Source: Candidatus Pacearchaeota archaeon
Lineage (GTDB): Archaea; Nanoarchaeota; Nanoarchaeia; Pacearchaeales; GW2011-AR1
Length of the DNA: 12,595 bases
Direction: 5' to 3'
NCBI GenBank assembly: GCA_002686195.1
Contig: NZAS01000215.1
Span: 1-12,595, forward strand
This document shows positions 1 through 7,401 of this stretch, one piece after another (the stretch's first letter is position 1; each line of letters starts with the position of its first letter). The translations under genes were made by a program, and so were the position numbers. Under the pieces are notes generated by a model that was not told the DNA's origin, searched no databases, and worked only from the letters and a program-made list of their open reading frames with translations.

Positions 1-363
1 CTTGTTGTAACATTGATTGTTACAGAACGCGTGTTGATATTTTAATTCGTGGGCACGGCGTACTTCTGATTTTAACCTATAAATGGTGGATTGGCAATAG
101 TCACAGGATATTTTTATACGTCTATTCTTCTCTGAACACTCTTTAGAGCAGATGGGTCGCTTTTTAATCTTGTCTAAGATAGCTGTATTACACACTATAC
201 AATAGATGACGGGGCGCAACCTAGGGGGATTGGTATCCAACCCTCTACGGTTTAGTATAGCCCATACTCTCTGCTTGGTGGCTCCTAACTCAGCAGCTAT
301 TTCTGAGACTCGCATGAAGGGATACTTCTTACGGAGCCTTACTACTCTATTTTTAAATTTCAC
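1..363 (-). CDS. Partial helix-turn-helix protein with two cysteine (zinc-ribbon-like) modules; C-terminus beyond the left edge
   Basis: The frame is open from a GTG at 363 to the left edge, giving 121 residues without a stop. The GTG overlaps the preceding stop codon by one base (TAGTG), which suggests translational coupling; no strong Shine-Dalgarno is seen. The frame contains an ATG at 315, but the segment before it (about residues 9-16, RLRKKYPF) reads as part of the usual lead-in to this helix-turn-helix, so I prefer the GTG. Residues 17-44 (core VSEIAAELGATKQRVWAILN) look like a small sequence-specific DNA-binding helix-turn-helix. Then come two Cys-pair modules: C55-x2-C58 with C72-x3-C76, and C87-x2-C90 with C114-x3-C118, each suited to bind one zinc ion. 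The protein is basic. It could be a viral transcription regulator or the front part of a nuclease; the missing C-terminus would decide. It is not a structural tail protein. Confidence 0.75.
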   Translation of the reverse strand, partial: MKFKNRVVRLRKKYPFMRVSEIAAELGATKQRVWAILNRRGLDTNPPRLRPVIYCIVCNTAILDKIKKRPICSKECSEKNRRIKISCDYCQSTIYRLKSEVRRAHELKYQHAFCNNQCYNK

Positions 364-548
364 TAGAATTCGTCTGTGGAGAGTAGACTTTCTTCGTAAG
401 ATTTTACGTGGTCAGTTACTTGGGCTTTCCATTTGGCAGAAAGTTTAGTTGCATCGACTGTTCCTTCATCCGGTCGAAGGATGTAAGAAGATGCTGCTAC
501 TATTCTTGTCCATTGTGCGTCCGTAAACGATACTGTTACATCTGGCAT
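363..548 (-). CDS. Small protein of unknown function following the tail fibre (61 aa)
   Basis: The ATG at 548 overlaps the fibre stop codon by one base (TAATG), with AGGAG about eight bases upstream, so translation is probably coupled to the fibre gene. The 61-residue product has no signal peptide or membrane segment. It starts with a short beta-like stretch (VTVSF) and then a likely helix with DAQWTRIVAAS. A second amphipathic part (KLSAKWKAQVTDHVKSYEESL) ends in an acidic tail. I have a general impression that small proteins of this type (a 'V-x-[FY]-T-D-A-Q-W' opening) sit beside tail fibre genes in environmental phages, but I know no function for them. A fibre assembly helper or small virion component is possible from position alone. 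The gene is very likely real because of the start-stop overlap, the ribosome binding site and the tight packing. Confidence 0.8.
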   Translation of the reverse strand: MPDVTVSFTDAQWTRIVAASSYILRPDEGTVDATKLSAKWKAQVTDHVKSYEESLLSTDEF

Positions 549-2542
549 TATAATTTCTCCTTTAGGTCTTTAACCTCTTCTCTAAGTTTTTTAAGTTCTT
601 CTAACATAAGAATAGAAAGCTGTTTATACTTTACTGCTTCGGGTGTGTTGTCCTCATTATACACTACTAATTCGGGCAATATGTCCTGAACTTCTTCTGC
701 TATAAATCCGAAATCTGATATCCCATTACTTTTCCAGTTAAACGAGACCGGACGTAAATCATACACCTTCTCTGTATTTATATCTAAATCTTCTATATTA
801 TCTTTATATCGTTTAGAAGAACTTACTTTAGTGAGTAGTCCACTAGCACCGTTTATGTTAACTTCTACCGCACTAGCCACAGACACTGTGTACAAATATG
901 TCCCAGCAGTACCAATGCTAGTTCGTAAACCATCACCGGCAGAAAATCCTATACTATTTGTCCCTGTCCTATACATACCCGTATCAGTATCCTCCTGCCA
1001 AGAAAAAGTGGGGGATGTGTAAGTACCACTGTACCCCGCATAGTTAAAATAAGAACTAATAGCATTAATTGGACGATGATTATATCCACTAGATGCTGTA
1101 CCGTAATACCCAAGTTGAATCCATGGAGCAGCTTCACGAGTTCCCAAAGTTGAATCTGAACCATTCATTACGGAAATTGGGAACGCACAATAATACGACC
1201 TACTATTTGTAGTATCATTTACTTGTTGGAATCTAAGTCCTGAGCTAGTCTCATCACCAGCTATGTCTACACCCTTATCAAGAGCACTCTTCAAGACTAT
1301 ATATCTATTGGAATGTAGAGTTATATCACTCGTATTGGCAAACAGATAAGTAGAATAATAGTGAACTCCCGAACTAATACCGTCCGTTATTTTATAAAGG
1401 AACATGTTTGAATAGGGGGTGACCCCACTTTCCGCAAACTGTATACCTGTAGCAGTGGTAGCAGAGGGACTAGATGTTGCACCCCATAGGGTTAGTCCGT
1501 TATCAGAGCCAGAATTAGCACGAACGCTTACGACTCGATTAGCATCAGCTTTACCACTACTATGATAGAAATTAAGTGCCGTAGAAGTTAGTTCCGCTAT
1601 GGTCTCTCCGTCACCGGGATCAGCAGCAGTTCCATCATAAAACGTTAGACCGGTGGCACTTACCTTCATAAGTACATTGGCATTAGGATTGTAGAATCGA
1701 ATATTATTAGTTTGTAACTCCATAAGGACATTTGTAAGTACGCCGCTGCTGCTCATTCCGCTACTGTTATAGAATCGTGCCCCACCAGCATGGAAATGAG
1801 CTATACATGTGGCATCGGATGCGGCTGTTGCAGTACCTTTAAAGAGCCTTAATCCCGCTCCCCCAGTTAATCCAGACCCACTACCTAACAATAGTGTTAG
1901 ATAATCGTTTGAACTTCCGTCATAGGCAGCAAAACCAGAAGCACTCATTTTTGTCAATAAATTATCTGATAGTACACCGTCATAAATAGAAATAGATTTA
2001 TCATACCCATCTATATCTAGCCACCTACCATTATTATCGGCTTGGCTAGCTGCGGTAAATCCTCTAATCCAATGTCTATTAGCATCAGTGCTACCTCCAG
2101 CATCTGCCGGTGCCGTTGCTCCGGGGGTATTTATTTTAAGTCGATGACCAGTAGTAGCGGTACTCCCCATATTAGATACTGTTGCTGAGGTAATCGAATC
2201 TTGGTTTCCTACTGTAGTTATATTTACCTTTGTAGCCGTTGGGACATCAGTTTTATATTCGAGATTAGCATTAACCGTACCATGATGGGCTGTAGATGAC
2301 TGTCCCGTAACTTCAGAAATTATATGCTTCCCTGCCGGGGTTTTAGTAGACCAACCAGACGCTATAATAGTATTGTATTTATGGGGAGTTTTTTGATCCC
2401 AATAAATATAATATAAGGTGCCATCTACCATACGACTAGGTATATCATCTGTTGTCGTACCAGCTACTATATTATAATCTTTACCGTCACTGGCAGTTAA
2501 TACGTGTCCCGTCCATGTTACAGTATTATGTTCATTTGCCAT
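548..2542 (-). CDS. Tail fibre / receptor-binding protein with C-terminal peptidase S74 intramolecular chaperone
   Basis: This 664-residue protein probably forms a trimeric fibre at the tail tip that contacts the host. The strongest evidence is at the C-terminus. Residues 510-537 (DTDTGMYRTGTNSIGF) are the typical stretch before an S74 chaperone domain. The domain starts near residue 574 with SSSKRYKDNI and continues with FGFIAEEVQDILPELV at 611-626. It ends in a charged leucine-rich helix at about 640-664, likely a coiled coil. In this family (phage endosialidases, eukaryotic MYRF) a Ser-Lys pair spaced five residues apart cuts the chaperone off after trimer folding; here Ser575 and Lys580 fit, giving a mature fibre of about 574 residues. 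The middle is Ser/Thr/Gly-rich and beta-like, with four 16-residue repeats. The N-terminus (1-80) should attach to the tail. AGGAG overlaps the hub stop codon five bases before the ATG. Confidence 0.92.
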   Translation of the reverse strand: MANEHNTVTWTGHVLTASDGKDYNIVAGTTTDDIPSRMVDGTLYYIYWDQKTPHKYNTIIASGWSTKTPAGKHIISEVTGQSSTAHHGTVNANLEYKTDVPTATKVNITTVGNQDSITSATVSNMGSTATTGHRLKINTPGATAPADAGGSTDANRHWIRGFTAASQADNNGRWLDIDGYDKSISIYDGVLSDNLLTKMSASGFAAYDGSSNDYLTLLLGSGSGLTGGAGLRLFKGTATAASDATCIAHFHAGGARFYNSSGMSSSGVLTNVLMELQTNNIRFYNPNANVLMKVSATGLTFYDGTAADPGDGETIAELTSTALNFYHSSGKADANRVVSVRANSGSDNGLTLWGATSSPSATTATGIQFAESGVTPYSNMFLYKITDGISSGVHYYSTYLFANTSDITLHSNRYIVLKSALDKGVDIAGDETSSGLRFQQVNDTTNSRSYYCAFPISVMNGSDSTLGTREAAPWIQLGYYGTASSGYNHRPINAISSYFNYAGYSGTYTSPTFSWQEDTDTGMYRTGTNSIGFSAGDGLRTSIGTAGTYLYTVSVASAVEVNINGASGLLTKVSSSKRYKDNIEDLDINTEKVYDLRPVSFNWKSNGISDFGFIAEEVQDILPELVVYNEDNTPEAVKYKQLSILMLEELKKLREEVKDLKEKL
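1559..1963 (-). repeat. Four degenerate 16-residue repeats inside the tail fibre
   Basis: Residues 194-209, 271-286, 289-304 and 313-328 of the fibre share one pattern: N or E, then hydrophobic residues, K or E, a hydrophobic residue, Ser/Thr/Ala-rich positions, a hydrophobic residue, any residue, F or A, then Y followed by D, N or H. Examples are NLLTKMSASGFAAYDG and NVLMKVSATGLTFYDG. Weaker Y-D-G or F-Y-N endings occur at 186-189 and 257-259. The repeat is at the protein level, with no obvious long identical DNA repeat. Such units often form stacked beta turns in trimeric fibre shafts, which is an inference here. Confidence 0.6.
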
Positions 2543-2550
2543 GTGTACTC

Positions 2551-5500
2551 CTAACCACCCATAACAAACGGGTTTTTACTAAGTTTCTTAGGTGTAACAA
2601 ATTTTGGCTCTCCCCACCTATCACCACTTCTTTTTATTGTAGCCACTAGCTCACTTAGTGGGCCAAATTTTGAAAGCAGAGCCTCATCATAACCCGTGGT
2701 TTCAATAGTTGTTTCCGTAGTTCCTAATCTTTCATAATAAGTAAGTTTAGTTATAATATGATTCCCTTTTACCCCTGCCGCAGTATGCTCAACTCGCACA
2801 GAGTTACCAGCCCTTAGATATATAAACATGCGATAGAAATTTCCTACCCCCCAACTCCCGGAGAATAAATCCCCCCCAACCGCAGCAGATGTAACGCTCT
2901 CAGCAAACGTAAGATCAATTGGTGCCCCATCTAAGGTAAGAGTTTTCTCCACCATCATCCCCGCTCTACCACCATAAGCAACTGGATTATCTACAGGTTC
3001 TAAACTAGTAGACGTTGTACCATCTTGTGCTGGCCCAGTTAATTTTATTACAGGATACCCAACTATTTTACACGTTGTACGTTTAGCAGGAATGATCGCT
3101 CGTTTTAGTATCTGGGCTACTGTATCCCTCACCGAGTCTCTACTAGCCGCACTGTCATTATACTGTAAGGTATAAGTTTTAGAAATATTCTTTTCGTTCA
3201 CCATTCGACTTAAAATTTTAGCTTTGGTGGATTTAAATAAATCATTACTAGTCCCCTCACCTGCCGCAGCAGAGTCGTGCTGCTCTCGCCCTATCACACC
3301 TACAAGATTATCATCGGAGTATAAGAACCGGGTTTCAGAAATATAATCCCCATACGCAAATTTTACTTTCGTCTTACTATCGGAAGTAAAGTCAGCACTT
3401 GCATTATCCGGATTTGGAGTCAGTGATGTACTTTCATTAAATCTAGGCATAGCAGAGAACGGAGATGCTTCTTTTGAGGTATGTGGCACCGTAGTCCATC
3501 CAAATACTCCGCTGGTCGGATGCGTCACACCAGTGTCGTCTCCACCTAGTCCGGGGAGGTCTGCGGGGTCATTATTCTCTGTAGAATTCTGTATTAAAGC
3601 ATTAACCTGTATACCCTTATAGGGTTTATCTGCTTTCCTTACATCAGATATAAGCATGTAATCTGCACCCTTACCTGTCTCTTCGGTTCTAAGTACGGTA
3701 TCTTCAGTTTTAGTTGACCAAGTGTGCCCACTAGCCCATTGCACTCTACATGCATGTTTAAAAACATTATAGGCAACTCGATACTTGAAAGTTCCTGAAA
3801 CACCACTAGAGAAACCTTTTCTAGCTGTATTAAGTCTGTGCTTTTGACAGTCAGTAATATAAAAGCTGTCGGCAGTAACTCTTTCTACTCTATAATAACT
3901 ACCAGTATTCGTAGTATCTGAATCTGGATTAACTCTAGTAGGTGCGGTATTTACAGTTAAGCCACCTACATCACTCGTAGCACTGTTTATCTCGACAATT
4001 TTTATTATATTTCCCGATTCCAACTGATGAGCAGTTTTATCAATAAGTACAGCAGAGGTAGAGACAGAATGTGCATCCGCAGCCACTATAGGCCCTAATA
4101 AACCTTCATATTCTACATTATATACATCTTTAATTAGGTCTGCGGGTACTATAGCAGTGGCCCCATAATCAGCAGCCCCATGATCCATCTCTGACCCTGT
4201 TGAGGGCGGGTCTATAAACGGTCTACCTACCCCCATCCCGCTATTAGGAGAATCTGGTACTCTTGATAACCCAGCTAACCCGTTATTGGTCTGGGGAGTA
4301 ATGTTACCCGCTCCCCCTAAAGCGGTGGCTGTGCCTTCGTTGTTCCTAGTCAAATGTTGTAAGGCTCCGGTAGTCCCATCAGCTTTATATTGATGCTGTG
4401 CGTAACCGGTTGCTCCAGCAGGTAAGTTACCGAAAAAATGTATATTATCACTTTCGGGTGATCCTGTAGTAAGCCATTCTAAACCGGAAGCACTATCATC
4501 CCGTTCCCAATGAAAACGTCCCCTAGATTCGTCTGATCCACTATACGTTAGATGCCCAGTCGTAAGTTGGGCTACCCAATCCTCATTAGCGATACTGTTA
4601 ATTTTCAGCATTTCCATCTTATGCCCTAAGTCTCCAATATCTCCCGGTCTATCGTCCGTATCCACATTACGTAATCCTACATGAGAATATAAATCATCGG
4701 TATACATTCCGTGATCAAAGGTAGGCATAAGATGTACTTTAGTCAGATTGATTCGTCCAGTATCTGTTGCCACTCCCCAACCAAACTCATCTTCAGTTTC
4801 ATCATAATCTTGTGGGTATATCAAGGACAACCCTGTAGCTTCTGGGTCTATTGGTCGAGTTCCTCGCATGAAATAATTTAAATGCGGTTTATGGGCATCC
4901 AAAGAATTTTCATTAGCATTATCTCTATACATACCGGTATCTAGATAGAAATCATACCCAAACGAACCAGATAGACCGGGGGCTATAGTACATGCTTGAG
5001 GAGTCGCAGGATTAGGTACCGTTTGCTGAACTACAGCCCCTTGTAAAGTTTTAATTTTAAAATAATCATCAGTTTTTGCACTAACTATATAAGATGCGTG
5101 TGATATAGCACCGCTATTATCCTTAAATTCAACTAAATTACCATCTACATACCCGTGATCTTCCTCATAGATTACAACATCTTTACCTGTCTCATCCGCT
5201 GATGCCCAAGTACCGTAATTAGTACTATCTTCATCTATCCAATTGTACACCGCTGCTTCTGGAGTACCTGCCCCTCCTTCAGCCCCGGCTGCGGCAGCGT
5301 GGCGTTCCGTCATAGCTATGTTTTTCATAGCATCTAAAACTTTTGTATCCCTACCTGCAAATCTTCTAATTGCGGCTTCATCCTGAGCAGCAAATTCGAA
5401 CGAAGAACCTTCAAACTTAGCCTCACCCAGACTATTTGTTCCATCATAAGTATTATCTGTAAAAATATCTCGTCCATACGACCAGTCAGTTACAACCTCT

Positions 5501-6312
5501 TTTATCGTATCAGAAAGTTTCTGGTTATCGTAGGTAACCTCTTGATATTTCCCAACCTCTGTTCCTGCTTCCATACTAGTTTGTGAGAAATCCTCAGGAT
5601 TTAGCGGGGGAGTTACAAATGATCTAGTAATTAGCTCTCCTTGTAAATTAGCTAGGTAATCTGAAGCTGTAATATTAATAGTTTTACCAATCTGATCACT
5701 GTAATTAACATCCACGGAATCTATACGACCAAAAAATATGGGATAGGTTGAATACTCACTTTTAACTACCATAACCACGGTACCTGAATCGCCTGTTCCC
5801 GCTACAGTATATGAATATAATCGAGAAGTGGCGGAAGTGCCAACACCCTTTTTAAATAGGGTAAACGTGTTGGTAGTTACGGCTCTAACCTTATACGTGC
5901 CGTCAGCCATAGCCCCCGTACTTTCGTTCATCACATTTATAAACTGACCAACTAGCAAACCATGCGAGCTAAGAGTAAAAGTGATCCCAGAACCATCCCC
6001 ATCATGAGCAATTACATCCGTATAAAGTGCTCTGGGATTATGGAATATTCTAATTGGTTGAAACCGATGAAAGGTAGGATTATCCACTTCTCCTTCAACA
6101 GTGTAGATACCGGACGCTATGTTGGAGTCGTCCGACAGTTTATGGTTCATGTCAGCATTACTGATAACCAAATGTGCTTTCATTGGTCGATATACAGCAT
6201 CTACTAATTCTAATCTTTGTAAATCGCCCTGTTCACATCGAACCCACGAATACCCCCCAGTTGGTGGACGGGTATCCCAAAATTCTATAATACTTCTGCC
6301 ATGTACGGTCAT
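2551..6312 (-). CDS. Large tail hub / baseplate-like protein (1253 aa)
   Basis: Its position after the tape measure and distal-tail-like genes and before the fibre is that of the tail hub (T4 gp27 / siphophage Tal type). Residues 190-224, with FFGRIDSVDVNYSDQIGK followed by ITASDYLANLQ, look like the hub-fold strand pattern (F-x-G-R-I, later A-x-D-x-L). Near the C-terminus, residues 1030-1075 are helical and charged, and 1165-1194 (RAGNSVRVEH, then GNHIITKLTYYE) resemble the closing hub domain. Three segments at about 97-155, 375-423 and 744-826 look like degenerate copies of the small beta domain annotated in phage proteins as FCCH-like, with an H-G-L-x-x-G core and a Y-x-V-x-x-V-T-x-x-x-F ending. 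Residues 430-740 are rich in Gly, Asp and His and match nothing I recognise. No lysozyme, amidase or peptidase motif is evident. An AAGGAG lies nine bases before the ATG. The hub role is inferred mainly from context. Confidence 0.72.
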   Translation of the reverse strand: MTVHGRSIIEFWDTRPPTGGYSWVRCEQGDLQRLELVDAVYRPMKAHLVISNADMNHKLSDDSNIASGIYTVEGEVDNPTFHRFQPIRIFHNPRALYTDVIAHDGDGSGITFTLSSHGLLVGQFINVMNESTGAMADGTYKVRAVTTNTFTLFKKGVGTSATSRLYSYTVAGTGDSGTVVMVVKSEYSTYPIFFGRIDSVDVNYSDQIGKTINITASDYLANLQGELITRSFVTPPLNPEDFSQTSMEAGTEVGKYQEVTYDNQKLSDTIKEVVTDWSYGRDIFTDNTYDGTNSLGEAKFEGSSFEFAAQDEAAIRRFAGRDTKVLDAMKNIAMTERHAAAAGAEGGAGTPEAAVYNWIDEDSTNYGTWASADETGKDVVIYEEDHGYVDGNLVEFKDNSGAISHASYIVSAKTDDYFKIKTLQGAVVQQTVPNPATPQACTIAPGLSGSFGYDFYLDTGMYRDNANENSLDAHKPHLNYFMRGTRPIDPEATGLSLIYPQDYDETEDEFGWGVATDTGRINLTKVHLMPTFDHGMYTDDLYSHVGLRNVDTDDRPGDIGDLGHKMEMLKINSIANEDWVAQLTTGHLTYSGSDESRGRFHWERDDSASGLEWLTTGSPESDNIHFFGNLPAGATGYAQHQYKADGTTGALQHLTRNNEGTATALGGAGNITPQTNNGLAGLSRVPDSPNSGMGVGRPFIDPPSTGSEMDHGAADYGATAIVPADLIKDVYNVEYEGLLGPIVAADAHSVSTSAVLIDKTAHQLESGNIIKIVEINSATSDVGGLTVNTAPTRVNPDSDTTNTGSYYRVERVTADSFYITDCQKHRLNTARKGFSSGVSGTFKYRVAYNVFKHACRVQWASGHTWSTKTEDTVLRTEETGKGADYMLISDVRKADKPYKGIQVNALIQNSTENNDPADLPGLGGDDTGVTHPTSGVFGWTTVPHTSKEASPFSAMPRFNESTSLTPNPDNASADFTSDSKTKVKFAYGDYISETRFLYSDDNLVGVIGREQHDSAAAGEGTSNDLFKSTKAKILSRMVNEKNISKTYTLQYNDSAASRDSVRDTVAQILKRAIIPAKRTTCKIVGYPVIKLTGPAQDGTTSTSLEPVDNPVAYGGRAGMMVEKTLTLDGAPIDLTFAESVTSAAVGGDLFSGSWGVGNFYRMFIYLRAGNSVRVEHTAAGVKGNHIITKLTYYERLGTTETTIETTGYDEALLSKFGPLSELVATIKRSGDRWGEPKFVTPKKLSKNPFVMGG

Positions 6313-6328
6313 TAACTTCTACTCCTTC

Positions 6329-6889
6329 TTAAACATTCTGGCTTGGGCGAACCCCTACCGGACGGGTACAAACAAAAGCCATGTCGAACGACCATCTTCT
6401 TTGATCCAAAGACGACATATTAAAATTGCAAGTCTGTATTGCTACATTATACTTGTCGTAAGTTGCGGATTGTACATTTGTATGAATTATAGTTACTGTC
6501 ATTTCCTGACCTTTTAGGTAATTCCATTGGGTTACAGCATGTTGTAATTGAAACATCGTAGGATAATAATAAGTAGTTCCATCTTCCGGATGCGTCATGA
6601 AGTCGCCACTAGATTCCACCTCCACAAAACCACTTATAGATAATGTAGGTCTATAACTACCTATATCGAATAATATAGGGCTATTTGAAGGAATACCTAC
6701 TTGTAAAGGTGTACGAAATGTTTTTAGAGCCACCCCATTCGCTCGTAGGGCGTATCTGGCTCTAGTGGAATTGTCCCCTCCACCAGAAGCTATACCGGGA
6801 TCAGCCGAGCTAGGATCAACCACATCTATGTAGGTTAAAGCACCTTCGTTTTCTGGAGTCCGTTCTAATAATACTAACGATCTAGCCAT
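6329..6889 (-). CDS. Distal-tail / baseplate-ring-like protein, paralogue B (186 aa)
   Basis: This is a close structural relative of the preceding gene at 6895-7386. Shared landmarks in B are YAL at 46, SPILFDIGSYRP at 70-81, TYYYPT at 106-111, W122, and FDMAFVCTR at 168-176. B is longer by 23 residues, mostly an N-terminal Gly/Ser/Asp-rich part (about 18-45). The proteins look all-beta with no membrane segments. Lying between the tape measure and the hub, they hold the slot of the distal tail protein (Dit), so a ring at the end of the tail tube or a tube-initiator role is likely but inferred. The gene begins five bases after the stop of paralogue A; the ribosome binding site (AAGG, then TAGG) overlaps that stop codon. 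It ends 16 bases before the hub. Confidence 0.7.
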   Translation of the reverse strand: MARSLVLLERTPENEGALTYIDVVDPSSADPGIASGGGDNSTRARYALRANGVALKTFRTPLQVGIPSNSPILFDIGSYRPTLSISGFVEVESSGDFMTHPEDGTTYYYPTMFQLQHAVTQWNYLKGQEMTVTIIHTNVQSATYDKYNVAIQTCNFNMSSLDQRRWSFDMAFVCTRPVGVRPSQNV

Positions 6890-6894
6890 TTTAC

Positions 6895-7386
6895 CTAACC
6901 TTCATTGAAATGGGGATAATACGATTTAGCCCTACTACATGCAAGTGTCATAGAGAACGTCGGGCGTTCCTCTGACGCAGCCATATAATCCAAAGCTAAA
7001 TTTTGTAGGGCTGATGTATATCTAAAAAAGCTGACATTAACTCCATTGTCTGGATTTAAAATATATAAATATATAGACTGTCCTGAATCATACCACCAGT
7101 CTGTAGACATACGGGACATCTGGTAAGCAGTTGGAATTCTATATGTTTCTGAACCTGAGTCTAGGGTTACTCCTACAGTCCCCCCACCACTTTGGTCATC
7201 GACTACTCCGACTAAGGTTATAATAGGTTTATAAATTCCTAGGTCGAACAAATATGGACTCATCTTCGGGGCAGCTATTTGAACCGGATTTTTTTGAATA
7301 GCAAGTGTTATCTTCTCTACCTGCAAGGCATACTTTTCGGTAGTGGAGGTGTTTTTAATAAATACATTTAAGTCTTCTGTAGCCAT
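6895..7386 (-). CDS. Distal-tail / baseplate-ring-like protein, paralogue A (163 aa)
   Basis: This 163-residue, mostly beta protein is paralogous to the next gene: YAL at 19, SPYLFDLGIYKP at 43-54, TYRIPT at 81-86, W97, and FSMTLACSR at 144-152 all have counterparts in the same order. The pattern S-P-x-L-F-D-[LI]-G-x-Y-x-P followed by alternating hydrophobic residues suggests a tail-tube or distal-tail type beta sandwich. Its place directly after the tape measure supports a role at the tail tip. The start ATG has AGGA about nine bases upstream, 15 bases after the tape measure stop. I cannot name a specific family with certainty. Confidence 0.7.
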   Translation of the reverse strand: MATEDLNVFIKNTSTTEKYALQVEKITLAIQKNPVQIAAPKMSPYLFDLGIYKPIITLVGVVDDQSGGGTVGVTLDSGSETYRIPTAYQMSRMSTDWWYDSGQSIYLYILNPDNGVNVSFFRYTSALQNLALDYMAASEERPTFSMTLACSRAKSYYPHFNEG

Positions 7387-7401
7387 ATTAATCTATCCTA
7401 C

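Noticed and set aside
6..24. Perfect 7-bp inverted repeat TGTAACA / TGTTACA with 5-base spacer, considered as operator or terminator
   Set aside because: It falls inside the coding part of the Cys module (C-N-N-Q-C-Y), where repeated Cys and Asn codons produce it; no T run follows and the stem is AT-rich.
206..689. Overlapping plus-strand open frames opposite the small gene and fibre end
   Set aside because: They oppose three tightly coupled minus-strand genes, and the translations look like random sequence.
949..1164. Minus-strand open frame inside the fibre gene in another frame
   Set aside because: It is contained in the fibre coding region, with no start signal and biased hydrophobic content expected of a shifted frame.
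6119..6517. Plus-strand open frame across the hub start and paralogue B
   Set aside because: It crosses two well-supported minus-strand genes and their junction, and shows no recognisable protein features.
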